From contig OX424564.1 of the NCBI GenBank assembly GCA_949152475.1, positions 6,448,001 through 6,512,000 of the forward strand: 64,000 nt of DNA. The letters are read 5' to 3'. Shown in pieces: positions 1 through 11,190 of the stretch (its first letter is position 1; each line of letters starts with the position of its first letter). Both the position numbers and the translations under genes were made by a program. Source of the DNA: Terebella lapidaria (taxonomy: Eukaryota > Annelida > Polychaeta > Terebellida > Terebellidae). The notes beneath the pieces are model-generated. The model was not told where the DNA came from and searched no databases. It worked only from the letters and a program-made list of their open reading frames with translations.

Positions 1-1900
1 GTTCATTTGTGTTTATTGCACCCTCTACTCATTTCCTGTACCTTATCTGCCATTTAGGAAATTGGTTGGGCACTTGTGTTGATCGAGCTTAAGATATAAT
101 CCTCAAGAGTCAAGAATCGATGGTAAAGAATATCTATCCGGTCATTAGTCGTTATCATTCATGATAGACACCACGGTCAGAAAAGCAGGACAAGACAATA
201 TTTTTTCCTTATCTGTTTGGAACGCACATATAGTCTTAAAACAGTAAGATAACTGTGATTGGTGTTGTCTCGTTAATAGATCGGGGCCCCGCGACTACAC
301 ATGGCGTGCGATCAAAGAATGAGCGATGAAGCTATGATATTTGTAGGAAGAATCATACGATATATATACTGGGTTTGATCACTGGGCTTAAGTGCGAAAA
401 AGCCTGGTCTTGTGTTTATTGTTTCGTTGGCCGCGGAAATGGAAATAATCATCCCAGTACATTTGTACATGATATAAGAAATCCCAGTTCATGATATAAT
501 TTCAAGGTACAGGTATATCCATTGTACACAAAAGATATATTTTGTCGTTCTGGGTATATCAAATATTTCACTAATCAATATTCTGTTTGAGTAACCACAT
601 ATGTTTTGGAAATACAAGCAGTTGGATATACAACAACTTCTGGCTTAACACCATACACACTATCATTGCTGAGGACACATATGAATCAACGAGGGTGGAA
701 TTGTGATTTTGCAGTCACAAACATGCAATATGTTTGCACTTGTTGAATTCATGGTGTCTATATCTTTGGTTTGAGGCTACGCGTATGTTGGAGTGAACGG
801 GATTCTGTAAATTTCTGCAATTGAGAACGATACTGTCGTATCACGCATTAGTGAATTGATTGCAGTTCACAAGAACAAATAGCGATAAATTTGTTCCCAA
901 TATTCGGATGTACATCATGATTTCTGGTTCTAAGTACAAATCAACAGATCTTTAACAGGCAGGAAGACTAGAATCCGTATAACATTATGGTCAACGTATA
1001 CTCGATCGCATTCACACGATTTATCATTGAAAGAATAGTGAAATTACAAACATCACAAAACCCCACATGGTGAGTGTATAACAAGTACGTAAATATCCAA
1101 TCACAAGTCAACAAGCAACTAAGTTTATACTTTATAATTCTTGTTAAATTCCATTAACTTAACTCGAAAAAGATTAAGGAACACAAAGCTAAAACACAAA
1201 AATATGCTAATAATGGAGTTTAATCAGTGCGAAGAGCAGTGTTTTTACAAACTGGACTAGTATATACTAGTAGTTATCCAATGTTTGTTCACGGAATACG
1301 GAATCTAGGCAGCTAAAAAGATATATAACTCCCTGAACAGGCATTTATCACTGACTGAAAAGAAAAACATGCAAAATTGTACACAATTCATTGCAATTTA
1401 CAACACACCCCACACTCCAGCTTGCAGAGCATTTAATAACATATGGTATATTACAGGAATGAACAGTTACACAACTGGCAATAGGGAGAGATCAAATTAT
1501 ATGGACGGCGGTGCGTTTCAAAACGAAACTCGCAAGGGGTACGGGAACTTTATCGAAGGTGGCGCGTGCACCGTTATCTAATAAATTAGATATTCAGGAT
1601 ATGGGTTTTATATCACCGTTGCGATTGGCCGATCACATTCTCGGATTTGTTTTCAGTCTGTGATAAAGTTTTATACAGCCATTCATGTGTACGGTTTAAA
1701 TAATAAACGAGATCAGCATTCCAGAAATTGGTGGATAAACAAAAGCACACGGTTGATTTTACTCACATTTAAATCTGAGACAATGGGATTATATCTGCAG
1801 TTTGACGTTTTTTTCTTTAGACAACAATGCCACATACTATTGTTTATCAACCTAATTTACGTTTTTACGCATGCGCTCTTGTAATGCTGAACTAGCTTAT
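1..1900. other. AT-rich flank, no gene recognised
   Basis: No convincing gene. The open frames here are short and show no domain I recognise. The one piece of structure is about 285-440 on the plus strand, which resembles, in inverted orientation, a segment that recurs on the minus strand elsewhere in the window (see its own entry). Confidence 0.5.
285..440 (+). other. Inverted, diverged copy of the 'ACDH' segment
   Basis: Read from 301 the plus strand gives MACDQRMSDEAMIFVGRII. This resembles the minus-strand peptide at 14,690-14,830 (VTCDHPIVDDGAVIYAGEIT) and its relatives near 6,150, 16,990, 25,650, 39,220 and 62,590. The following bases (gtgcgaaaaagcctgg, 391-406) match the same place in the 14.7-kb copy with one-base indels, so the homology is at DNA level too. 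A TGA stops the frame at 376. It is a broken, inverted relative; its function is unknown. Confidence 0.4.
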
Positions 1901-1939
1901 TCTGTCATTATCCAATGTCAAATATTCCGGACGGCCGTT

Positions 1940-2130
1940 TTGATATAGGGGGGGGGGGGGGAAGTATCAACTTAATACTACCAACACAACCAGATTTTGA
2001 TGATGCCAATAACAGCCTAAAAATTAAATCAAAGCGGTGGCCCCACCAATTATTCATATTCAAAACCACACCGGCGTCATCGGAACCAGATAGATATGCA
2101 ATGTACTCTATTCAGCTAGGCAATTGGATA
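1940..2130 (+). repeat. Diverged copy of the GTAAGTATCAATC repeat family
   Basis: After a run of G (about 1,950-1,961) the segment reads gaagtatcaacttaatacta, then agattttgatgatgcc and a later 'ggcgtcatcgga'. These keep the order of the family seen at 3,332-3,540, 19,917-20,155, 46,959-47,082 and 53,619-53,850. It is the most diverged copy. Confidence 0.5.
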
Positions 2131-2139
2131 GTTGCTTGA

Positions 2140-3330
2140 TGCCTTATCCTTTCTCCCCACAAAACCTAACATATAAGGCGCCAACTCTTGCCCCGTTGGA
2201 TGGAGTCTGACACCGTTCTCCATCAATGAGGATATCATGGGGGCATAATGAGGATCGTTGGTAATCAATATGTAATCTAGCACACATAAAAGTGAGAACG
2301 ACGTGAGCTCCCTCAGGAAGATGACTTTTCCATCAATGTATTAAGACATTACTGTTGTTATTACCCATCTAATTAATTTCGAGGTGACGATGCTCTTTAG
2401 CCGCCAACGTCATATGTTTTGATCTTAGATTGCGACATTTGAGATGATGTACTCGCTTCAACCTGCAACTATATTTAGTTGTTGCCATACGAATGGTGTG
2501 TTCTAACTTCTTGTGTTCTAATGGTGTGTTCTAACTTCTATTCAATCAGTGTTTTTGTGTAATTATTTGATAAAAACGCTGTTATTTGTTCATTTCATTT
2601 GCATGAAAGCTATGAAATTGTGTGCCATATACAATTTCAATATGTATCATCACACGATGGCATTCTGAAGTGATAATGTCTTAAATCAAGGTCGTTAGCA
2701 CATCCACAATCTTATTGTCTCATCATATAAAATTGCTGCTCAGGGTAGAGCGACTTTGGAAATTGGAAAAAAAGCAGATATAAAAATGCACTGGTTTCAA
2801 CCCAGAATAAGTTGTATTCTGCTCGACGCAAACAATGCATGAAGAGTCTGCTGAGAAGATTGTTTGGATATAAATATATTTCATCAGTTCCAAGTAGTGC
2901 TACGATAATGACACACTAAACTTCCAACGCTGTAGCCATGATGAACTGTGTCCCTATTTGATTACAGGATGACTTTGAAATATCAGAGGTTTGTTGATTT
3001 CTTTGATATAACCTTTTCAAACCAATATCTGCCGCATAACCTTTTCAAACCAATATCTGCCGCATTTACCCTGTATTCGGATTTCCACGACAAACAAGTT
3101 GTTCATTAGTTATCATTATTTCTTGCTATTGACAAAACCACTGTCAATTTTTACTGCTTGAATAATAATCCACATCGTATTTCCCCTGATTCAACATCAA
3201 TACCGGAGCCGACCTTATTTTACATGATAGATATGCTTTTGAAATGACGCTGATATCCATCGAGCTGTGTTGTGGGGTGTTATGTAGACACAGCAACACA
3301 CTCAAGTGCAGAAATGTACATTTATGTTTC
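2140..3330. other. Non-coding stretch with small tandem duplications
   Basis: No gene seen. Local duplications include a 27-bp unit (aaccttttcaaaccaatatc...) repeated head to tail at about 3,010-3,064 and a short 'aatggtgtgttctaacttct' repeat near 2,492-2,540. Confidence 0.5.
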
Positions 3331-3331
3331 A

Positions 3332-3540
3332 ACCCAACCTATTACCGCTTATAACAAGATTTTGATGATGCCAATAAAGAACCCAACATCAAACACTTTC
3401 AGAATAGAAACAAAGCCTGACCAAACTTTTATATCTGAGGCCACACTGGCGTCATCAGGGGCAGAGAGTGTGTAAATATAGTTGTTTCCACTGTTCACCA
3501 GATGGAATAAGTACACGACTGCCCAACAACTTACCAAAAC
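3332..3540 (-). repeat. Copy of the GTAAGTATCAATC family, open on the minus strand
   Basis: Contains the family landmarks 'gattttgatgatgcc', 'aaacaaagcctgaccaaa' and 'cactggcgtcatcaggggca'. On the minus strand it has an open frame (3,349-3,537) with the peptide TLSAPDDASV, shared with the 53,625-53,810 copy (NTLSAPDDASVSFDELFGRA). Downstream residues differ by frame shifts, so coding status is uncertain. Confidence 0.5.
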
Positions 3541-3797
3541 AATTTAGAAAAAGACATGGGTGTTTTTGACTCAAGTAAAATTGCGAGAAACTTGTCCCAG
3601 ATATCTGTAATGTGTGTTAATAGCATTTGGAGTTGTCTGAATCTGTCACACGGCCACATGTAGGAATCTGAAAAATGTTGCAAATAAAACTGTGCTTGGA
3701 ATATTGGAGTTTCGATGATGTTCATCACGCTGATTTTTCTTGTTATAATTCCTTCAGAAATGTCCCGAAAACAGCATTTCTCCCAATAATCGTGTCA
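3541..3797 (-). pseudogene. Recurrent minus-strand segment 'SIIE..Q.QFY.QH' (copy 1)
   Basis: On the minus strand this copy reads NIIETPIFQAQFYLQH and on to DRFRQLQMLL, then DIWDKFLA. The same frame recurs in the 24,761-25,014 copy and, at greater divergence, at 13,030-13,215 (SIIEIPILQVQFYSQH...DRFRQQQ) and 33,920-34,100. About 160 bases align between the 3.6-kb and 13.1-kb copies with only one 1-nt indel. I do not recognise the family. The segment is moderately hydrophobic. It could be an exon remnant of a tandem gene family. Confidence 0.4.
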
Positions 3798-4035
3798 ATA
3801 GACGTGGAATCAATACCCAGTATCAAGTATTCCGAGCAAACAAAACAGGGTCCGTTATCCAATCTCATAGTCCGGGGACAGAAAGTCATATCAGGCATAC
3901 GAAGTGAGAGAAAACAAAAATGACAGGGAAACTCATGAACCCCCGTAAATGGCCATCAGGAGGTGAAATCAGGTGTTCCGGAAAGAGTGAGCATTTCCTG
4001 CCCCACTAGTGGCACCCGTCATGAATTCCCCAAAA
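3797..4035 (-). mobile_element. 3' non-coding tail of the Penelope-like element
   Basis: This lies between the RT stop codon and the point (about 3,797) where homology to A2 resumes (24,995), so it is the 3' tail of the inserted element. On the minus strand it reads 'gaattcatgacgggtgccac' then 'ggaacacctgatttcacctc', wording I associate with 3' regions of bivalve retroelements; that association is from memory. A related tail is at 61,290-61,535. Confidence 0.6.
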
Positions 4036-5538
4036 TTAACATGAAAATAGATCTAGTTGCATGGCAGACATGGATTTGCTGTATTTATCAACCAGATCAT
4101 GATGACGTCCATAGAATTTCTTAAACGCAGCGATAAGTCTTGGTAAAACATATCCTTGTCGTAGCAGTTTAGAGACTAGCTGGGCACTTCGATAGACAAA
4201 GTCCTCATATTTGCAACTAGCTCTGGAATAGCGTATAAGTTGAGAAACAAACACACCATATGCCGGTGACATAGGAATGATGCTGCTTAGAAAAGGGAAA
4301 TTGACTATGGAAAAATTGAAATCATCACGTTTGTCATATAATCTAGTTGACAGGTTAGAATCATTATCAATCTCCAACCTCAGGTCTAGATAGTTGGAAA
4401 AATTAGCGGATTCTGTAGTATCCTTAATTTCAAGTTCCTTAGGATATATGATATCCAAATAATCACCAAACTTGGGATTATTTAGCGACAATACATCATC
4501 TATGTATCGGAAAGTGAAATTAAAATTACATGTTAGTTTCTTAGAACCTCCTCTTTGTAAATGTTGGATAAAATCTGATTCATATGAGTATAAAAACAGG
4601 TCTGCCAATAATGGTGCACAGTTTGTACCCATGGGAATACCAATAGTTTGTTGAAATATTCGACCACCAAATTCCACAAAAATATTATCAATCAGAAAAT
4701 TAACCATATTTACCACATCTATTTCAGTATATTTGTATGGGGCATCAGAGTCGCCTTTAACAAAATAAGCGGTATTATATTTAACTACAATATAGTGGTA
4801 CCGACGTTGTCCCTTTTTAGAGAAAAATGAATTATTGATTAGTTTTTTAAGCTGAGATTTCAGTTCAGAATGAGGTATAGTTGTGTACAAAGTGGAGAAA
4901 TCAAATGTTTTGATAGACGTTACTTTTGAAAGTGTGTGCGCATGTAGATATTCCAATAAAGATTTGGAATTTTTTAATATCCACATTTGGTTTATACCAC
5001 TTCTAGAATAGATGGTTTCAGAGTACTTTTGGAGACCCTGTTTAATTTTAGACAATATAGTAGTTAATATTTTAGAAAGGGCTTTGGTAGAACATGATGC
5101 TGAACCTGGAATATATCTTTGTTTGTGTGGATTTTTGTGCAACTTTGGGATCCAATATAAGTTCGGTAGATTAGAATCTTTACATGAGGTAGTAATACCA
5201 AACGAATGCAATACAGACAAATGATTTGATAAGATATCCTGTTTGGGCACGGTAATGGCTCGGTATGTACTATTGGGATTAGTATTGTTGGCAATACCCA
5301 GTTCGTCAAACAGACACTGTATATAGTATGCTTTACAAACAAAAACAATATTATTAGAAGCTTTATCTGCAGGGACAATGACGAACCTTTCTTGAAGTTT
5401 CAACAAACTATTAGTAACCACGGGATCATTGAAGACAGAGCTATATTTAGTACTAACTGACTTTGACAAAACATTGATGCGTTTGTTTACCAATGACCTA
5501 ATCTGTTTGACCCATTCTGACAGAGAAGAATTTTCTCC
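4036..5538 (-). CDS. Reverse transcriptase of a Penelope-like element, 5'-truncated
   Basis: The frame is open from the stop at 5,539-5,541 down to 4,036. Counting from the leucine codon at 5,493 as residue 1, it shows an N-terminal VPADKASNNI (40-49), PKLHKNP (116-122), catalytic motif A FDFSTLYTTIPH (197-208), GIPMGTNCAPLLADLFL (285-301) and the active-site box FRYIDDVLS (328-336). The order and spacing fit an RNA-directed DNA polymerase that copies the element's own RNA. The DFSTLYTT and IPMGTNCAP boxes resemble Penelope-like RTs common in molluscs; family-level placement is tentative. No natural ATG starts the frame and the N-terminal extension and any GIY-YIG domain are absent, so the copy is incomplete though the RT core has no internal stop. 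A2 lacks it (junction at about 24,995), so it inserted after the duplication or was lost from A2. Confidence 0.85.
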   Translation of the reverse strand, partial: GENSSLSEWVKQIRSLVNKRINVLSKSVSTKYSSVFNDPVVTNSLLKLQERFVIVPADKASNNIVFVCKAYYIQCLFDELGIANNTNPNSTYRAITVPKQDILSNHLSVLHSFGITTSCKDSNLPNLYWIPKLHKNPHKQRYIPGSASCSTKALSKILTTILSKIKQGLQKYSETIYSRSGINQMWILKNSKSLLEYLHAHTLSKVTSIKTFDFSTLYTTIPHSELKSQLKKLINNSFFSKKGQRRYHYIVVKYNTAYFVKGDSDAPYKYTEIDVVNMVNFLIDNIFVEFGGRIFQQTIGIPMGTNCAPLLADLFLYSYESDFIQHLQRGGSKKLTCNFNFTFRYIDDVLSLNNPKFGDYLDIIYPKELEIKDTTESANFSNYLDLRLEIDNDSNLSTRLYDKRDDFNFSIVNFPFLSSIIPMSPAYGVFVSQLIRYSRASCKYEDFVYRSAQLVSKLLRQGYVLPRLIAAFKKFYGRHHDLVDKYSKSMSAMQLDLFSC

Positions 5539-7285
5539 CTAGCTCTTAATATAGAAATTTATGTATCAACCTATCACCACTCAAGGAACAAAATTCGTGT
5601 TATGGTAGTGAGCTTCGACATCGGGCAATTAGCTATTCCGCAAATTCCAGACACACATATTCTGTTGGAATGCCATAGCCAGGAATCTCTCCTTCACTTT
5701 TGTCAGTAGAATACCTGGAGACTGTTGGCACGTTCGGTGGATTTCAGCTTTCATATTGGTTCGTAATCCCACTTGATCGGAGTAATTATTTGGAATGTGA
5801 ATAGTTTCATAATTGCATGATATATTGTTATATTGAGTTCCGGTGGTGCTATCTGTCCTGGCATGCTGCCTTATACATCTGCAAGACAAATGAACAATAA
5901 ATTCCAATCTCCCAACATATTATTACTCTAGAATTTACCATATAAAATGTTGTTCCCATCAAGTCCAAATCTTACTCATTGGCCATGACTCATCATGGCC
6001 AATGACCACTCATTGCACGGCGACTTCCGGTATAAATTTATAATTGGAAATGTAGGACAGCAATTTGACCCAATACCTCGTGTATATTCTCCTGCATATA
6101 TATTTTCCTATCATTCATCCTAAGATGATCACAAGCCACGTATGTACCCGTGGGGTCTTCAACTCATAGGCGAGACAACACCGATCTAGCGGAAAGCACG
6201 ACAATCTAGCGGAGACAAGGTTTATTGCCCCCCTGTTTTACTTGTCATTCTCTGTATCAAGGGCGGAAACAACTGGATTAGTTTTATCCAAAGTCGATTT
6301 TGAGGATTATACCGTAAACTGAATCAGTTCGAATTCCTGAGTGACATACCAGGTGTAAAAAAGCCAGAGGAGGGTGCAACAGGTAGGTTACAAGTGAATT
6401 ATTACCAATGGGATGCAAATTGAGTGACCAAGGTTATTTTAGATCGAAAACTGTTGTTCTTTGCCCGCAAAGCATGTCCAACATTACATTAATTTCCAAA
6501 CTAGCCGGTGAAAATGGTCATGCTGAATTTTGACTCACTTGTAAGGTGCTTTTTCGTGGGATTAGTTAGCTTAGCCATATTCTACCATGAAAAAACAAAA
6601 ACAAAATTTCACAGTCAGCTGACTGTGTACATATGATATGAATCTATATATAAAATATTCAATACACATTCTGCTTATTTATTACTTTTCAAGATGTTTT
6701 CCATGGATTTCGCGTTGAACTATGGAATTGTCCGATTGTCGATATTTGATTATCCCATATGTATTTCAGGCAAATCAAGTCAAGTGTAGTGCAGATTCGT
6801 TTGAATCTCATCATCACAAGACTGCTTGCTAAATGACCACTCTCAGAATTGTGTTAGTCGTTCCATACCGTTGTTTAATCCCGCGAACAGAAGCTCAAGT
6901 CACTACAAAATCTTTAGATTCGCAAAACCTCCTTGAATTCATATCTATAAAATTATTATTATAGTCTTAGACATACATTATTTAAACCACGTACGTGTTT
7001 TATGACGACACCATCGACGCATGAACAGGAAAGCCTTCAGTAACCCACTGGAAATGTCCTATTGGATGTAGTTACTAACAGCGAAACCAAAGTAATTTTA
7101 TTGACTTGTTTGTGTCAACAAGTCAGTCAATGTAATTAGGACAATGGAGTTCTTGTGTTCCAAATTATACAGTTCAGCGACCCCAAGTTAGTGTCCATGG
7201 GTTGGGCTCGAAATCGATCCATGACGGAGTTTAAATGAATGGGGTTAGTCATACATGTATATTGCTATCGATGTCACTTGTAGGA
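5539..7285 (-). other. Duplicated module U1, possible exon remnants
   Basis: Collinear with 25,030-26,640. On the minus strand, 5,640-5,705 reads KVKERFLAMAFQQNMCVWNL; the A2 copy at 25,145-25,210 reads KVKDRFLAMAFQQNICIWNL, with conservative changes. At 6,070-6,165 the minus strand reads EDPTGTYVACDHLRMND, the 'ACDH' segment. The rest is AT-rich and looks intronic or spacer. I see no complete gene; in-frame stops lie close to both segments (for example right after the first). Confidence 0.35.
7090..7150. repeat. Conserved 60-bp core, copy 1 of 6
   Basis: The block attttattgacttgtttgtg followed by tcaacaagtcagtcaatgta recurs almost unchanged at about 17,974, 21,455, 26,437, 41,947 and 55,305. 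It is more conserved than most surrounding sequence in the older copies. Confidence 0.7.
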
Positions 7286-7289
7286 TGCA

Positions 7290-8025
7290 TGCTCATTGGC
7301 CAGCGCGTCGCGCTGGTCTTCTAAGTTTGCGTAAAAATATCATTTGTTAAATATAGTAATCTCAACAAAAGGATCACAGCACTTTCAAAAATAATATTTC
7401 TGATTGTTTCCATGAGGTTTTGCATTTTAATCTTGTGAATAAACGCAAATACTGTGAAAGCTTTGCGATATTTGTTGATTTACCGTAATATATACGCATA
7501 CAGTGGGCCCGGTCCTGCTATCATTTGTTAAATATAGTAATCTCAACAAAAGGATTACAGCACTTTCAAAAATAATATTTCTGATTGTTTCCATGAAGTT
7601 TCATATTTTAATCTTGTGAATATACGCAAATACTGTGAAAGCTTTGCGATATTTGTTGATTTACCGTAATACACACGCATACAGTAGCGCAACAAAAATA
7701 TTGAGCTAAATTTTTGATATTAATTACGAAAGGTTGCCAACTTTTATAGTTTACGATATAGAAGTGTTAAAATGTGATGAAAAATATTTTTTTACACCCA
7801 AATATACACATAAACTATCAATTTGATCCGAAACATTGGGCAACATTAAAACCATTGAATGTCTGTGCTCGGATATACATCGATAGATATGTTCGTCTTC
7901 GTTTATTATATGGAGAATAATGAACAATTTAATCCAATAAATTAAGGTTATTAATCACTTAAACTTTCCCATCCCAACATATTTTCGCTGGCCACAAAAA
8001 TAATTCTCCCCACTATAGGTTACTT
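7290..8025. mobile_element. A1-specific insertion with palindrome and 181-bp duplication
   Basis: A2 passes directly from 'gtgctcatt' to 'aacattaacgcgg' (26,638-26,655, again at 30,622-30,640). A1 has about 735 extra bases between the same words. The left edge carries the palindrome CCAGCGCGTCGCGCTGG. Inside, a block of about 165 bp is repeated with a 181-bp period (starting 7,341 and 7,522). No coding frame. It is probably a non-autonomous element, although deletion from A2 is also possible. Confidence 0.5.
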
Positions 8026-9728
8026 GTTAACATTAACGCGGCTTTATGAAAAAGTTATATTTGTAGTGTACTAGAGTGTATTACAATTTGTAACTTCAAT
8101 GATCGAGACATCACAACTATGTTCGTAACCAGGATTTCTCAACACAATGTACTATGTATATATTTACAATTTGAATTAGTGTAATACATGAATCAATATG
8201 CAATTCATCAGTGTACATAATCATAGCATTTATATTCATAGTGTATTTAATATGTAATGTCATATGGGTACATACCCGATAATTGGTAATGACACATGTC
8301 GCGTTGCATATTTCATGCTTTGAAGTGACATTGACAGAAAGTTTTACATGGTTTGCCGTGCATTTCTGACCGAGCGCACATGTACACACTAGTTATACAT
8401 GTGTGCTTGATTTGTTCATGAAATGCCCCTTTTTAACTGATTTTACTGTTCATGGTGGAGATCGTTTGAGTTTGTTAACACAGCCGCCTTTCTCAGTGAT
8501 TTGATACAACAGGATTTCAGGTTATTCGTATATGTCGAGCGTAAACTAGGTCAGTTCAGAGGTAGCTCTGAGTGGCACAGAGTAAAAGCGGTTGCTAGCT
8601 CTGTCAAATTTATCCAACTAGATAACCATAGTTCGTTCCATAACCGAATTTTGAGGTCATCGGGCATACTTGTTGTTGATTTGGAACAAACATTTTTTGC
8701 CAATGCTATATATGTTGCCTCATAAATTCAAAAAAAATGCTGTATCTTGCATAATTTTACAACATTGCAATCATTCTTTCATCAAATGACAAATGAGGCA
8801 ACATAATATACGTGTAACAGAATAAATTACTTTTGTGTGTGTTAACACAGAGGTGGATTACGCGTGTGTGCTTATTGTCTGTATAAGCACGTCGCCGCCT
8901 CCTTGACCTCGAAATGATTTCCGAGGTTAAGGTCACTGTAATTACCTTGCTGTACATAATCTGAACGAGTAGAATTTGCTGGTGCTTAGTTTGATAGTTC
9001 ATTTGATGTACTTTGCCGGTTCTTGGTATATATGGCTGTAAAACATTGTGACACTACTGGAAAAATGTAAGGAATTCTAATTTTTGCAATATTTTCTGCA
9101 TGATGTCGAGGTCGAGAACAAGAACCAATGGAGATAATGAAAAAAATCCCAAAAATATATGTTTCAAACCTTTCACACTTGCACTGCAAAAAAGTATTAC
9201 AGCAATTTAAACACATTAATTTTTTTTAGTAAATTTCTAATTCTATGCCGCATATTTGTGAACACTGGAAACTGACAGAACATGTATTTGTATTCACAAT
9301 GCACACTGTTCAATGCGCCACGCTCTTCATGTCGTAAACGTCATCTTCCACATTTACTTTCACAAAACCAACTACTGATTCAATTACCACATCGTGCGTT
9401 CATTCACATGGTTCATAATTATTGAGCATAGCCATGGTTCAGGTGCCAATATATGGTCTTTAATTCATTCTTCCATCAATGCATTAGCACTCTGATTAAA
9501 TTATTGACTTGTGCATTCTGCTTCAGCGGCCACTGCCGTCACTCTTCGGTAGACAGACGATAATGTTTCCTTGCAGCGTACTGGATATGTTTTGCTCTCT
9601 AAATCCAGATGGTAATATTACCCGTTAGAGGTCGTTGTCTTGTATTGAATAAAGGTAGGTACCAAACGGATGTATCCCAAACTAACAGTCCAGATAAAAT
9701 AATGCGTTTTTTTCAGTCCAGAGCTTTT
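8026..9728. other. Duplicated spacer, third member of the 26.6/30.6-kb family
   Basis: Collinear with 26,645-28,560 and 30,630-32,550. On the minus strand around 8,370-8,460 the peptide VNKLKRSPP...SVKKGH recurs in the other copies (VNKFKRSPSGTVTSVKKGHL at 27,000-27,110) and, diverged, at 44,870-44,990 inside the transposon (VNKIKISPPETPTKSIRKGS). No complete gene is visible. Confidence 0.4.
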
Positions 9729-11190
9729 TAGGTTACCGGACCTTTGGTCCGATAACCTATTGGCATGGCGTTGCGTCCGTCGTCCGTCCGTCCGTCCGGC
9801 GTTAACATTTTTATCGTTAAAGTTAACGATCAAATCTTTCTGAAATTTTGCACAAAAATGCCTGAAAATATTTTGAGAAGGAGGTATTTTTTTGTTTTTG
9901 GATTTTTGTCGAAAAAACTCTATTTTGGAGTTCGACGGCCATTTTCTCAAAAACTGTCTGATCAGTTTTGAGTTTTTGGTTTCAAAAGATTCCCCTCATA
10001 TACCTCTGTGATATGTATAAGTTTGGTTGCCCTAAATTCGCCGGTTTCCGTGTGGCGGCCATTTTGAATTTTTGGCGGGTCGGCGAAAAAAAAATTTTTC
10101 GCCCCAAATTGCATCACTATCCATTTTGGGCCATTTCTAGGGCAAAAAAAATTTTTCACCCTGTGAAAAAAATTTTGGACTGAAAATTTTCGGCACTTTT
10201 TTCCTCCATAATGGGAGCTGTCCGGACTGTACTCATAGAACGCTTGAAGATAGAGCTTAGAAATTGGCACTTTCAAATGGGAAGTCATATATGGCGATTT
10301 GTGTGGTGACCTTGAATTTGACCTTGGATGACCTTGAAAGGTCAAAACAGCCATTTTTGGGTCGAAAAATGCTCAAATTTGTACCTGGTCTGTATTTTCT
10401 CAAAAACTGTCTGATCAGTTTTGAGATTTTTGCTTAAAAAGATTCCTCTTATATACCTCTGTGACGTGTATAAGTTTGGTTGCCCTAAATTCGCCGGTTT
10501 CCGTGTGGCGGCCATTTTGAATTTCTGACGAGTCGGCGAAAAAAATTTTTTTCGCTCCAAATCGCAATACTATCCATTTTGGGCCATTTCTAGGCAAAAA
10601 ATTTTTTTCACTCTTTGAAAAGAATGTTGGACTTGGAAAATTTTCGGCACTTTTTTCCTTCATAATAGGAGCTGTCAGGACTACTCATAGAACGCTTAGA
10701 AATTGGCATTTTCAAATGGGAAGTCATATATGGCGACTTGTGTGGTGACCTTGAATTTGACCTTGGATGACCTTGAAAGGTCAAAACAGTCATTTTGGGG
10801 TAAAAAAATGCCCAGATTTGCCTCTATAGATGAAATGCTTGCAGATAGAGTTCATGTTTGCATTATGAACATATAGGAAGACATATATGGCACAACTAAT
10901 GATGACCTTGAACTTGACGTCAGATGACCTTGAGTGCCAAATGTCTGACTTGGAATGTGTAAATTGACCTGAGCGGCCTAAACGATTCCACCCAACATAT
11001 AGAATATCAAATGCCGCACACGTACATGTAATGGTAACATCGAAGTTAATACAGATGACCTTGATTGGTAAATCCCAAGGTCATATGTTTACACTGCGAA
11101 CCTTGATTGGTAAAAGGTCTGTTACCTGCCAATGCTGCCATGGCCAAACCAAAATTGTCCGGTAACCTATCTTAGCCTTTGGGCTAATTT
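9729..11190. mobile_element. Non-autonomous element with hairpin ends
   Basis: The left end is GGTTACCGGACC TTT GGTCCGATAACC, an 11/12-bp hairpin, followed by gtccgtcgtccgtccgtccg. The right end has the inverse word TCCGGTAACC (11,159-11,168) and a second small hairpin agcc-tttg-ggct. The interior carries a repeated unit of about 430 bp (9,900-10,330 and 10,380-10,800) and many TGACCTTGAA words. The short minus-strand frames inside (for example 9,962-10,354) echo this repeat and show no domain. Both A2 copies show the empty site: 'agcttttttcagactatcat' at 28,549 and 32,533, so the target was a T-run. Confidence 0.7.

Noticed and set aside
9618..10793. Several minus-strand frames with repeated peptides (FQGHPRSNSRSPHKS)
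   Set aside because: They mirror the internal ~430-bp repeat of a non-coding element and have no known domain.
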